From the NCBI GenBank assembly GCA_030374805.1, contig JARGSG010000203.1:372001-436000 (forward strand): a DNA stretch of 64,000 bases, written 5' to 3'. Below are positions 23,625-34,780 of this stretch, in pieces. The position numbers and the translations under genes were made by a program. This DNA comes from Gracilaria gracilis (taxonomy: Eukaryota > Rhodophyta > Florideophyceae > Gracilariales > Gracilariaceae). Within the stretch, counting starts at the first letter, position 1. Each line of letters starts with the position of its first letter. The notes beneath the pieces are model-generated. The model saw nothing but the letters and a program-made list of their open reading frames with translations. It was not told the origin of the DNA and did not search any database.

Positions 23625-25796
23625 CTACGCTAACCGTTCGGTGCTTTCTTGCTCCTCCTGAGCGGGACTGTCCTTCTCCAAGATTGGTGTTTCCTCGACG
23701 AGATGAACCTGAGATGGTGATGGTTGAGCTTGTACCCTCTTTCCAGATCCATATAGGTTACGGTGGTTTTGCTGCCTGGCACTGATCAGATGTTCGCGCA
23801 CCCCTGGGGGTATTTTGTCACATCTGTTCGCCAGATGGTCTGGCGACAAACAGAGCCAGCAAACCAATCCACCTGTCTGGGGATCACGCATTGCCATAAA
23901 GGTAGGTCGGGTAACCGGATTGGTTGGTGCTGTAGCATATGAAGATGCTTGCGAACCACCCGTTGAGGTTTGTTGAGTGCTCGCCGCACTTGGTGGCGAC
24001 CTTACCGAAGCTGATGGTACTGTCGACGACCAATTAACAATGGAGATGGCTCGTGACTGGGCCTGCGGCGCAGTCACGAGATGAACTGCCATTCCTGTTG
24101 GTACGCGAATGAGCGAATCTCCCTCTGAGGTAGTGCTTTCTTCTAGCTCCAATACTGACCGTTTCGGTTTATCCTTTGAGGTATGGGACGCCGCCGGCTT
24201 CTTTCCGTGACGGAGAGTATCGCCTAGTCCCTGGGCATAACGGGCAAGCCCATTATAGTACACCTTACGGTTGTTCGCCAGGTAATTGCGTACCTGCGAA
24301 CGGATCGCTTTGTCGAAATTGTCGGCAAAGAGCGACTTCAACCTACTAGCGGTAAAGACATTACCGCATCGGGTGGCCAGATTCCAAAGGCCCAACGAGA
24401 ATTCCATTTCAGTTTGGCTAGAGCGTTGGCGATATGCCTCCACCTCAGCGTAACCTTCCTGGATAACCTCATCGGTAGCGTAAGTTTCCAACATGAAATT
24501 AACCACTTCTGGGTACGTCTCTAACATCTCTGTCCCCTCTTCATCAACCGCCAGGGTATTTCTACGGAGCCTGTCTTGCAGCAAGTGGTAAGCTTGACCT
24601 TTAAGGTAAAACTGGAATAACCACATGGCAGCACCTTCGGAAAAACCATTTTGGTCACATGCAATCTTGAACTTCTGTAGAAACTCAATTACCGCAATGG
24701 GATCATCACCTGTGAAGGTAGTGTCACCCATCTGGAATCTGAGCTTCTTGTGGTGCTTGGTGATCTTCTGCGCAACCTCTTGGGTGTAAGAAGAGGATCG
24801 GTTTCTCAACCGATATGACCTATAATCAACCGCTTTGGTGAACATATCGTTCAGCGGCTGACGCACCTCTAGGGTTGTATCGGTGTCCGAATCTGAGTCG
24901 GACGACTCGTACCGTTTCTTCTTACCTTTCCGGTTTCTCTTTGACGACTTCTTCGCCAACCTGTTCGGTTTCTTCTTGCGTTTACCTTTACGGTCATCAT
25001 CCGACGATGAACCAGTATCGGTATCGGAGCTCGAGGAATCGGGGTCAGAGTCGTAGCCGCGATTCTTTCCCTTTTTCCTCCTCCTTTCTTTACCCTTGCG
25101 GTTTCTTCTTCGTCGCCCCTCTTCTGGGTCAAACGAATCGTCCTCAGGTCCACCAGTCTTGGTGTCCTTTCGAACGTTACCTCCAATGGGTAGCAAGTAC
25201 ACGTCTCGAGGGCCCATCTCTATATGGTCCTCTTGACCTTGCCTTAAACCTTGTAGGTACGCACTATCGGCCGGAATTGGCTTGATTGGTGCGGAAGAAC
25301 CGGCAGGGATCCCTTGTGGTATGCGAGTAACCATATTCACCCCAGGGGTTTTTGTTTCCGCCATTCCTTCGGAAACCCAAAGGTCTTGAACCACTCGGTA
25401 GATATGCTCCCGGGCACCCGTTAAGAGGTATGTTTCAACCAATTTAGGTATGCGTTGAGAGAGCTCGTGCACGGCTCGATCAACCACCAAGCGGGTAACG
25501 GCGTCCATGTCCATTGAGGTCATAGCTTCATTAACGGTAGCGGTAAAAAGAGCTTTCGCTCGATCTTCCAATTGGGGCCAAAGGTCCTCAACCGTTGTCG
25601 GCAAATCCTTGTTAGGTTCAGGAGCCAACGGTGGCTGAGTGACCGTATCCTTTGAGGTTCCGGCCCGAGGTTGCCGAAGCAGCTCCTCGGGATTATCCAG
25701 AATGGGTTTAGCGGCTGACGCCGCAGCAGAACCCTTGTGGCTAGGTGGCGCGCTAGAGCCACGAGTAATCCTTTTAGGTCTTTCCATAGTGACCAA
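23625..25796 (-). CDS. gag: Ty3/gypsy Gag, intact, left arm
   Basis: 723 codons, uninterrupted. N-terminal region with helical capsid-like stretches; a central very basic and Ser/Asp-rich tract (residues about 225-310, runs of RRRNRKGKERRRKKG and SDSDSDTD); a capsid-like domain from about residue 350 (MGDTTFTGDDP...); and a CCHC knuckle CWLCLSPDHLANRC near residue 650. It packages the element RNA. The stop at 23625 is 101 bp before the pol ATG and in another frame. This is the only full-length gag here; by the inversion model it belongs to the incoming element. Confidence 0.92.
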   Translation of the reverse strand: MVTMERPKRITRGSSAPPSHKGSAAASAAKPILDNPEELLRQPRAGTSKDTVTQPPLAPEPNKDLPTTVEDLWPQLEDRAKALFTATVNEAMTSMDMDAVTRLVVDRAVHELSQRIPKLVETYLLTGAREHIYRVVQDLWVSEGMAETKTPGVNMVTRIPQGIPAGSSAPIKPIPADSAYLQGLRQGQEDHIEMGPRDVYLLPIGGNVRKDTKTGGPEDDSFDPEEGRRRRNRKGKERRRKKGKNRGYDSDPDSSSSDTDTGSSSDDDRKGKRKKKPNRLAKKSSKRNRKGKKKRYESSDSDSDTDTTLEVRQPLNDMFTKAVDYRSYRLRNRSSSYTQEVAQKITKHHKKLRFQMGDTTFTGDDPIAVIEFLQKFKIACDQNGFSEGAAMWLFQFYLKGQAYHLLQDRLRRNTLAVDEEGTEMLETYPEVVNFMLETYATDEVIQEGYAEVEAYRQRSSQTEMEFSLGLWNLATRCGNVFTASRLKSLFADNFDKAIRSQVRNYLANNRKVYYNGLARYAQGLGDTLRHGKKPAASHTSKDKPKRSVLELEESTTSEGDSLIRVPTGMAVHLVTAPQAQSRAISIVNWSSTVPSASVRSPPSAASTQQTSTGGSQASSYATAPTNPVTRPTFMAMRDPQTGGLVCWLCLSPDHLANRCDKIPPGVREHLISARQQNHRNLYGSGKRVQAQPSPSQVHLVEETPILEKDSPAQEEQESTERLA

Positions 25797-25918
25797 TAGT
25801 GGTATCCAATTGCTTCGCGAGTATTCCTACGAAACCAAATAGGTGTGTGAACTTCCAGAATCCTTTCGAATGTCTTCTGTTCACCAGTAAAGGTACGACA
25901 AAAACCAAGAAACTTCTA

Positions 25919-25931
25919 GGTCGGGAGACCA
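25919..25931 (-). promoter_or_regulatory. Primer binding site of LTR B
   Basis: Minus strand TGGTCTCCCGACC begins three bases after the LTR end ACGACA. It would pair with a tRNA 3' end of the form GGTCGGGAGACCA. It marks B as a 5' LTR. Confidence 0.75.
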
Positions 25932-25934
25932 AAA

Positions 25935-26313
25935 TGTCGTACAAATACCGATAAGGTGTGGGGTCCACCTGGTAGAGGGAGCGCGCGAGGCCTCAAACTA
26001 AAGGGGAAAAACACACAACCAATATGGTAGTAGGGCACCTGAAACCCGCAGGGGCAAACGGCGGGGCAACTAGTAAGGCGAGGTGCACCACAATATATAC
26101 AAGGTGCACCGACGCCGATCTCCCCTGCGGGCATGACGTCATCGGCTGTGCCCATGACCTACTGTCATGGGCCAGCAATGCTAAACTATCCTAGACTATA
26201 AATTAGAAATTAGAAATTATAAAATACAAAATACCAATTGGGTACAGTGCAGCCAGCAAGGCGCACCAGTAGGCCCACGTGGCACCAACCCATTGAGGTC
26301 TCATTGTACTAGA
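25935..26313 (-). repeat. Gypsy LTR B (5' LTR of the inserted element), internally deleted
   Basis: Only 379 bp. Compared with copies A, C and D it lacks about 128 bp at about 26073, between CAACTAG and TAAGGCGAGG. The outer end reads GTACTAGA instead of GTACTACA and is followed by GTACG, the complement of the CGTAC next to LTR C. TGACGTCA is at 26134-26141. Confidence 0.88.
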
Positions 26314-27601
26314 GTACGAGTCGTCCGACTCGGACTCGGACACCGATATAACCCTAGAGGTGCTTTAGCCGCTGAACGATATGTGCACCAAAGCGGTTGA
26401 TTATAGGTCATATCGGTTGAGAAACCGATCCTCTGCTTACACCCAAGAGGTTGCGCAGAAGATCACCAAGCACCATAAGAAGCTCAGCTTCCAGATGGGT
26501 GATACTACCTTCACAGGTGATGATAACATTGCGGTAATTGAGTTTCTACAGAAGTTCAAGATTGCATGTGACCAAAATGGTTTTTCCAAAGGTGCTGCCA
26601 TGTGGTTATTCCAGTTTTACCTTAAAGGTCAAGCTTACCACTTGCTGCAAGGCAGGCTCCGTAGAAATACCCTGGCGGTTGATGAAGAGGGGACAGAGAT
26701 GTTAGAGACGTACCCAGAAGTGGTTAATTTCATGTTGGAAACTTACGCTACCGATGAGGTTATCCAGGAAGGTTACGCTGAGGTGGAGGCATATCGCCAA
26801 CGCTCTAGCCAAACTGAAATGGAATTCTCGTTGGGCCTTTGGAATCTGGCCACCCGATGCGGTAATGTCTTTACCGCTAGTAGGTTGAAGTCGCTCTTTG
26901 CCGACAATTTCGACAAAGCGATCCGTTCGCAGGTACGCAATTACCTGGCGAACAACCGTAAGGTGTACTATAATGGGCTTGCCCGTTATGCCCAGGGACT
27001 AGGCGATACTCTCCGTCACGGAAAGAAGCCGGCGGCGTCCCATACCTCAAAGGATAAACCGAAACGGTCAGTATTGGAGCTAGAAGAAAGCACTACCTCA
27101 GAGGGAGATTCGCTCATTCGCGTACCAACAGGAATGGCAGTTCATCTCGTGACTGCGCCGCAGGCCCAGTCACGAGCCATCTCCATTGTTAATTGGTCGT
27201 CGACAGTACCATCAGCTTCGGTAAGGTCGCCACCAAGTGCGGCGAGCACTCAACAAACCTCAACGGGTGGTTCGCAAGCATCTTCATATGCTACAGCACC
27301 AACCAATCCGGTTACCCGACCTACCTTTATGGCAATGCGTGATCCCCAGACAGGTGGATTGGTTTGCTGGCTCTGTTTGTCGCCAGACCATCTGGCGAAC
27401 AGATGTGACAAAATACCCCCAGGGGTGCGCGAACATCTGATCAGTGCCAGGCAGCAAAACCACCGTAACCTATATGGATCTGGAAAGAGGGTACAAGCTC
27501 AACCATCACCATCTCAGGTTCATCTCGTCGAGGAAACACCAATCTTGGAGAAGGACAGTCCCGCTCAGGAGGAGCAAGAAAGCACCGAACGGTTAGCGTA
27601 G
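26314..27601 (+). pseudogene. Gag, C-terminal two-thirds of the host element
   Basis: Begins abruptly at the insertion site with codons for YESSDSDSDTD, the exact continuation of the N-terminal fragment at 41273-42161. A premature TAG lies at 26367-26369 (LEVL-stop-PLND). The rest is open to TAG at 27599 and keeps the capsid-like domain and the CCHC knuckle CWLCLSPDHLANRC. Nearly identical in protein sequence to the left-arm gag. Confidence 0.88.
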
Positions 27602-27702
27602 GGGCCACCCCTAACCGTGAATTGGAAGGCCCGTCGATACCGGAACGGGAAACCTTAATGGTGGAAAAAGAAGAATCAGATGTACCCAATGTGGTGTGAC
27701 TA

Positions 27703-29893
27703 ATGAAGTACAACAACTATAAAGTTAATGCTTCAGTAAGCTTTCTCAATTACCTACAGGTCCCCGTTGTGTGTGTACTCGATACCGGCGCCGGTCCAAA
27801 TGTGCTAAACGCTCGCGTCATACCCGATGCGGTCTTGCGGAACATTCGACCTGCCGCGACTATCAACCCGCTGGTGGACGCTAACGAGCGCCCACTGCAC
27901 CTTAGAGGAATTTTAACAACTGTGGTACAACTTGGAACCTTGAAGGTGAAGCTCAATTTCTTTGTGGTGAATCGTCTGGCGACAGACTGTATCCTCGGGA
28001 CCAACTTTATTGACAGACATGTCAAGGCAATTTTGCCAGCGTCCCGAACGGTCGATCTCCGTCAAGGTGGTCGTATTGCCATACTGGGTAATACACAGAC
28101 CAAAAATGGTTGGCGTAAGAAGCCGAGGTTCAATATACCCACCGAAACAGTTTCAAACAAGATACGGCTCACCAAATTTGTTTCAATTCCGGCTATGACC
28201 CAAATGGTAGTGAATGTCTCATGCGCAGTTCCAGGATTGGTAATGCTACAGAACCATCCTAGGTTGGCAGAAAGACATCTCGCCTTGATGGCAAACGGGA
28301 TTATCGACAACATCCCTAACCAATCCTTCAAGGTGTACTTGAGTAACTTTAGCAATCACATCGTTAAGTTACCCAAGAATACCACTATTGGAATCGCATT
28401 GCCGGCACCACAAGGGGGTTTCACGGTCTCACCTAATGGGTTGGGCGAGGTCGCCACCTCTAAGGAAGGGGGAGGAACAGATGCGCTATACCCTGCATAT
28501 GCGCCCCCATTATCGACAAATACCAAAATGGAACAGAAGATCGCCAATACCTTTAAGGTTGGAGATCAGGAAAAGACTCTAGAACTGGACCCAGTGCGGA
28601 ATTGGAGAGAGGAAGTCCAGATCGGTGCGGAGAACCAGGCTCTCCGAGACCGGATCCTCAGTCTCTTAGAAGAATTTGAACCCATGTGGTTGGGCCGGTT
28701 GGTCCAAATTGAGGCTACAGAGCACCGTATTGATATGGTGCCTGGCTGGAAACCCATTTACCAGCAGCCTTACCGTGCAGGTCCAAAAGCCCGTAAGGTT
28801 GAGCTCAATGAGATCGAGAGAATGCTCCGTGAAGGTGTCATAGAACCAGCAAATGCGGACTGGGCCAGCCCGGTGGTTCTCGTCACAAAGAAGAATGATA
28901 CCCGTATGCGGTTCTGTGTGGACTACAGAAGACTGAATAGTATGACCATTAGAGATTCGTACCCAATACCTAGAATGGACGAGTGTATAGATTCGTTGGG
29001 CAACGCCAAGATCTTTACCACGCTCGATGCCAATTGTGGTTATTGGCAGGTACCTATCAGGGAAGAAGACAAGCACAAAACTACGTTTACTTGCCACGCT
29101 GGGTTATTCCGCTTTACGCGTATGCCCTTTGGGTTGCAAAATGCCCCGGCTACCTTTCAGAGGGCGTTAGATATAATCCTTTCGAAGGTGAAGTGGAGAA
29201 CCGCTCTGGTATACATCGACGATGTAATCATATATTCCAGAACGGTAGAGGAACATTTCCACCATGTTAGGGAAGTTTTGAACCTTTTGAGGGAATCTGG
29301 AGTAACGTTGAAGCTCCGCAAGTGCGAATTCTTCACCAAAGAGGTAGAATACCTTGGTCATATCATCAGCCCTGGGAGGTTAGAAGTGACGCCGCGGAAT
29401 ATCCGGGCCGTGCAGGAGGCGAAGCCACCCAGGTCCCAGACGGAAATCCGATCCTTTATAGGTTTGTGCAATGTGTACCGCCGGTTTATCAAGGGATTTG
29501 CCAAGATAGCGGCTCCCCTCAACAGGAAGCTGCTGAAATGTCAACCTACAAGGTTTGAATGTGTTACAAATGAGGAAATGGATGCGTTCCAGGCGCTGAA
29601 ACATGCGCTCTTGACACCTCCCATCTTGGCATTACCCAAAGCTGGTTTACGATACACGTTGGATACTGACGCTTCGGACGCCCAAATTGGTTGTTGCCTT
29701 ATGCAGGAGCAAGAAAACGGCGACAAACTACCTATAGGGTACTGGAGCCGTGCTTTGCACGCTGCAGAAAAGAACTACACAACAACCGAAAAGGAATGTC
29801 TGGCAGTAGTCTGGAGCATGTTGATGCTCCGTCCCTACCTATATGGTGAAAGGTTCACGCTTCGAACCGACCATGATGCCCTACGGTGGATAC
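27703..29893 (+). pseudogene. pol: Gypsy pol, right arm, part 1 (protease, RT, RNase H)
   Basis: ATG at 27703 is preceded in frame by TGA one codon upstream (TGACTAATG). Protease DTGA, RT with YIDDVIIYS (about 29215), and RNase H with the TLDTDASDAQIG motif. No stop occurs before the copia insertion at 29894, which interrupts the codons for RWILGLADA. In sequence it is a better-preserved copy than the left arm. Confidence 0.92.
29889..29893. repeat. Copia target site duplication GATAC, left
   Basis: GATAC precedes the 5' LTR and recurs at 34781-34785 after the 3' LTR, where pol resumes. Confidence 0.95.
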
Positions 29894-30205
29894 TGTAGCG
29901 ACACTGACGCCGCCTGCACGAGCAGTCTTGTGAGACTGTGTACTGCACCGACAACTTGTATCTGGCAAACTCGTGCGGTGACTACCATCTGACATGTGTA
30001 GTGCAGCGCGTTGCGGTCTCAGGGCGTTCCACGACAGATCAACATCCATGCTGTTCTAAACAAAGATTTAGAGCACGCATGGAACACAAGAGCTGTGTAT
30101 TCATCCTTGATGGCAGACTATAAAACACAGCTAGACACTCAATAAACCGAAGAGGAAAGCAATTCCTCGGACACTTTCTCATCTCAGTCAATCCCTATTT
30201 CAACA
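29894..30205 (+). repeat. Copia 5' LTR
   Basis: 312 bp. Contains TATAAAA (about 30119) and AATAAA (about 30143), the likely promoter and polyadenylation signal. Starts TGTAGCG and ends CAACA. Confidence 0.95.
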
Positions 30206-30218
30206 GGTTATCGGGCCC
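30206..30218 (+). promoter_or_regulatory. Half-tRNA-like primer binding site
   Basis: GGTTATCGGGCCC directly follows the LTR. It closely resembles the site in Drosophila copia (GGTTATGGGCCC), which pairs with the anticodon stem-loop of initiator tRNA-Met rather than its 3' end. One extra C is present relative to a perfect match. Confidence 0.6.
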
Positions 30219-30285
30219 CTACACGCACAGTCAACAAGTTCAACTTCTACGTTTTCCCTCTTTGACATCCCGTAGCTAATCGAGG

Positions 30286-33200
30286 ATGTCGGAATCGTTG
30301 TTCGATGCCGCAAGGCTGCGCATTCCTTTGCTCAAAGCAGACAATTACTTCATGTGGTCACACAAAATTGAACTAGTCCTTAGGTCAAAGGGTGTGTGGC
30401 AAATTGTGAGTGGCGCAGAAGCGAGACCTGAAGACGATGAAGAAAGGAAAAAGTATGATACCCGTTGCAATACTGCACTCACGTGCATATTGCTCTCCGT
30501 TCATGAATCTTGTGTAGCGCCAGTGATGAAGATGCGAAATCCTTTTGAGGTGTGGCACACGCTGCAATCAAACTTCGAAATGGTTTCGCAGGCAAGTATC
30601 GACGCACTACTCGAACGATACCAGGACATGCAGATGGACGCATCTGAGAGCGTTCTGGACTAAATCAATCGCTTGTCAGTCATTTAGATGAAACTTGGTG
30701 GCATAGGACAGACTGTGTCCGATGCTGAAAGACTGAGAGCCATACTGAGAGGTCTAACGAAGGAGTTCGAAGTCACGGCTGAGGTGATAAACCAGACCGG
30801 GGCTAGTTTGAAGGACGCTGTACCAAGGTTGATTGCCAGAGAGGGACAACTCGACAAGCATAGGAGAGGCTCAAACGTCAATGGGTTTCAAACCAAAGCT
30901 CTCCAGGTGCAAACCAAGCGATCCTCCCGCTCGATCAGATGCCACCACTGTCGTAAGAAGGGGCATGTTAAGAAGGACTGCTGGGAAAACCCTGATAGTC
31001 CACAGTACAAGGGAAAGAAGTCAAACAAGAAGGGTCAGTCCTGTCAAGACGACGGGAATGAATCGGACAGTGTAGCAGCTCTTCTTGTAGCACAGTGTCA
31101 GCACTCTGATGATGCTGAAATGGAAACTGTTATTCTCACTTATGATGTTGGTGACCATTCGGACAGCGTAGCTCTGAAGGACACGGCTCTGGTTGCCAAC
31201 CACAAAGTTCACAAGGATCAGGAACAATGCTGGTATCTTGACTCCGGTGGATCCAGGCACATTACGAACAATAAGAGCTATTTTTCATCAACACTACGAC
31301 CGTCGTCGAAGAAGAATGTATCCATTGGTGATGGCACCAAGGTTATTGTTGCAGGTGAAGGCAGAGCACAATGTTGGGTACCAAATGAAAGGGGAATCCT
31401 TACTAAGACTTACCTACATAACGTCTTATATGTACCAGACCTCATGTGTAGCCTCATCTCGGTCAGTGCAATCCGTCGTAGAGGGTATATGGCGGTATTC
31501 CTGACTAACGCAGAAGGCAATGGGGCGGCTTTGATACTGAACCAAGAGACTAATCAGCTTCTCACAATGGGTAGAGAAATAGCTGAAGGACTGTATGAAC
31601 TGGGGGTGTACCGCAGAGCCGAAAACACGAGTACATCTTTGATTGTACGGGGTAACCAGAAGTTTACTGAGTTATGGCATCAGAGGCTTGGTCATCCAAG
31701 TCTTGACTATCTCCGGAAGACTCTTAATCTTGTCACAGGCGTTCCCAAGACTAAGCTGAGTGCCATTGGCCACTGCGAGCCATGTGCAGAGGGAAAGTCT
31801 ACGCGAGTCTCACGACTACCGCTAACTGCTCCAACTGCAATCGAGGTACTGGAGCTCGTTCATACAGACGTCCTGGGACCTGTAGATGTCCAAACACTAT
31901 CGAGATCCCAATACTTCGTTTCGTTGCATGATGACAAGAGTCGCTTGTCTGCAATCAGGCTTCTCAGGGATAGAACTCAGGTTAATGATAGGGTGAAAGA
32001 CATGATCGCCTTATTCGAAACACAGTCTGGAAAGAAGCTAAAGCGGATTAGATATGACAATGCCGGTGAATATCTTTCTGAGAGTATGTCTCTATGGCTT
32101 CGGACGAAGGGAATCCAACTCGAACCAGCGCCTGCGTACAGCCCGGAATCTAACGGTAAAGCCGAGAGGCTAAACCGCACCCTCAACGACAAAGCGAGAA
32201 CAATGTTACGAGTGGTGGAAGATACTCTTCGTAGCAGTCAGCTGTGGGGAGAGGCTGTTACCACAGCGAACTATCTCAGGAACCGAACATTTGTTCGTCG
32301 AGATGGTGAACCTGACATGACACCAATTGAGATCTTCACGGGTAAGAAGCCGAATATCTCACACTTACGCACTTTTGGTGCGCAGTGTTACGTGCACATT
32401 CCCAGAGAGCGCCGTAAGAAGAGCGCCAAATACAAGAACCGAACAATTAAGGGAATCCTTATTGGCTACGAACGCGGAAAATGCTACAGGGTATATGTTC
32501 CTGATAAGAACAAAGTAATGATCTCTAAGGATGTAACCTTCAATGAGGATATTACGGGATGGCCGAAGGCCACCATAACACCACTTGCAGACGAAGTGGA
32601 CCTAGCCGAGGTCCAAGAAGTTGATTCTATGGAAGATGAAGCAACGAATCTGGATATGAAGAGTGAAGCCATGGAAGTGGACTGGAATCAGAAGACCGTG
32701 AAGAAAGAAGATGTCTCGGAGGATGAAGAAGATGAAGACGACCTTGTGTTCATGGATGCACATGGAGAGTATTCCTACGACCCTGAATTAGTGACCCACT
32801 ACCCTCCCGAGCCACGACGCTCGACCAGATCGAGACAACAGCCACAGTTTTTCACTCCAGATACTGTCTTCGCAATGCTCACAGGTAACATCATGGGCAA
32901 TGACGATAACGATAGCCCTTTGACTGTTCGAGAAGCAATCAATGGCGCAGAGGCCCCACAGTGGAAGGCGGCCATGAAAGAAGAAATGAATCACATGAAG
33001 GAGCGATCGGTCTGGGAATTAGTCCCGCGTCCGCCGAACTGCAAACCAATCACCAATCGTTGGTTATTCTTGAAGAAGCACGATGAGAAAGGCAGTGTTG
33101 AGCGCTACCGGGCACGTCTTGTAGCTCGTGGCTTTACCCAGCGAGCAGGTATAGATTACACTGAGCTTTTTTCACCTGTTGTCAAGTACAGCACCGTTAG

Positions 33201-34473
33201 AGCAGTGTTATCAGTTATGGCAGCCTATGGAATGGAAGCTGTACAGTTCTATGTATGCACAGCTTTCCTGTATGGTGATCTCTCCGAAGAACTGTACATG
33301 CGCCAACCCGAAGGATTCATGAACCAGACAAAGCCTGACCATGTCTACAAGCTCAAGAAATCCATTTACTGGCTCAAGCAAGCGGCCAGAGCCTGGCGTA
33401 GAAAGTTTAAGTTGATCATGCGTGAGTTGGGGTGCAAGCTGTCTGAAAACGATCCAGGTCTTTTCTTCTATGAAGTTGGACAATATCGCCTACTGATACT
33501 AGTGTACGTGGATGATGGTCTGGTAGTCGGCAGACGCCAAGACGATATACTACACTTTGTGCAGAAACTGCAGAAATGTATTCCGATCCGAGTATATAAT
33601 GAGCCACGAAAGTTTCTTGGGATGATCATCCAGCGTAGCGGTAATGGAAAAGCACTACGTGTTCATAATGCACCTATGATTGAACGTTTGGCTCAAAAGT
33701 TTCGAGTTGACACAGCAGCTGCCGTCAACGTCCCACTCCAGAGCACACACTTTCACAAATCAGATGACAAGAATGCAGACGAAACTCCATTTCGTGAATT
33801 AGTGGGGTCATTGATGCACTTGTGCAACACTGTACGATCGGACATTTCATTTTCTGTAGGATACTTGGCTCGTTTCATGACATGCCACTCTCGTGAACAC
33901 TGGAACGCTGCTAAGAAAGTTTTGAAGTACCTGTATACCACAAAGAATTCTGTGATTGAGTAGAAAGCAGGAAGCGCAGTGGTCTTAGAAGGTACATGTG
34001 ATTCGGACTTTGCCGGTGATCGTAACGATAGGAAGTCTACAAGTGGTTTTGTCTTCACGTTCTGTGGTGGACCGATCTCATGGCGTAGTAAGAAGCAGAC
34101 AGTTGTCGCCCAATCTACTTTGGAGGCGGAATATGTGGCTATTTAATTTGCAGTTCGAGAGGGAATATGGTTAAGAAGATTAATGAACGAACTGCTTGGT
34201 CACTCTGAAAAATGCATCGACATATTTGGAGACAATCAAGGAATGATTACGCTAGCCCGAGATGAAGTCCTCAACGAACGCACCAAGCACATAGAGGTCA
34301 AGTACCATCTAGTGAAAGACTCGGTAGAACGCAACCTCGTGCGAATCGGGTACCGCAAAAGCAATGAATTGGGAGCGGACTTGTTCACCAAACCACTTGG
34401 TCCCGTAGGACACAAACGATTGTGTGTCATGATTGGAATGGAGATCCTAACATTTGAACGAGAGGGAATGTAG
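30286..34473 (+). pseudogene. Copia gag-pol polyprotein with four in-frame stops
   Basis: A single frame runs 4.2 kb from ATG 30286 to TAG 34471. Gag with CCHC knuckle (CHHCRKKGHVKKDC, about 30939), protease LDSGGS (about 31240), integrase HHCC (about 31680-31790) and DDE core, RT with LVYVDDGLVVG (about 33500), and RNase H ending with KSNELGADLFTKPL. Internal stops are TAA 30661, TAG 30685, TAG 33961 and TAA 34144; there are no frameshifts. Catalytic motifs are intact, so it died by point mutation. An acidic linker lies between integrase and RT (about 32630-32760). Confidence 0.95.
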
Positions 34474-34780
34474 CGACACTGACGCCGCCTGCACAAGCAG
34501 TCTTGTGAGACTGTGTACTGCACAGACAACTTGTATCTGGCAAACTCGTGCGGTGACTACCATCTGACATGTGTAGTGCAGCGCGTTGCGGTCTCAGGGC
34601 GTTCCACGACGGATCAACATCCATGCTGTTCTAAGCAAAGATTTAGAGCACGCATGGAACACAAGAGCTGTGTATTAATCCTTGATGGTAGACTATAAAA
34701 CACAGCTAGACACTCAATAAGCCGAAGAGGAAAGCAATTCCTCGGACACCTTCTAATCTCAGTCAATCCCTATTTCAACA
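34469..34780 (+). repeat. Copia 3' LTR
   Basis: 312 bp, preceded by the purine-rich ACGAGAGGGAA tract (34458-34468). The polyadenylation hexamer reads AATAAG here rather than AATAAA. Followed by GATAC. Confidence 0.95.

Larger units (their letters stand above)
29894..34780 (+). mobile_element. Ty1/copia element nested in gypsy pol
   Basis: 4887 bp with 312-bp LTRs at both ends (TGTAGCGACACTG...TATTTCAACA) and GATAC target duplications. By eye the LTRs differ at about nine positions (roughly 3%), so insertion is fairly recent but not brand new. It is younger than the gypsy element it interrupts. It lacks the ACC-N5-GGT motif that fills the gypsy sequence around it. Confidence 0.97.

Noticed and set aside
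26314-27601. A third independent gypsy element starting at 26314
   Set aside because: The gag fragment continues exactly where the one at 41273 stops and the flanking GTACG/CGTAC match, so it is the same interrupted gene.
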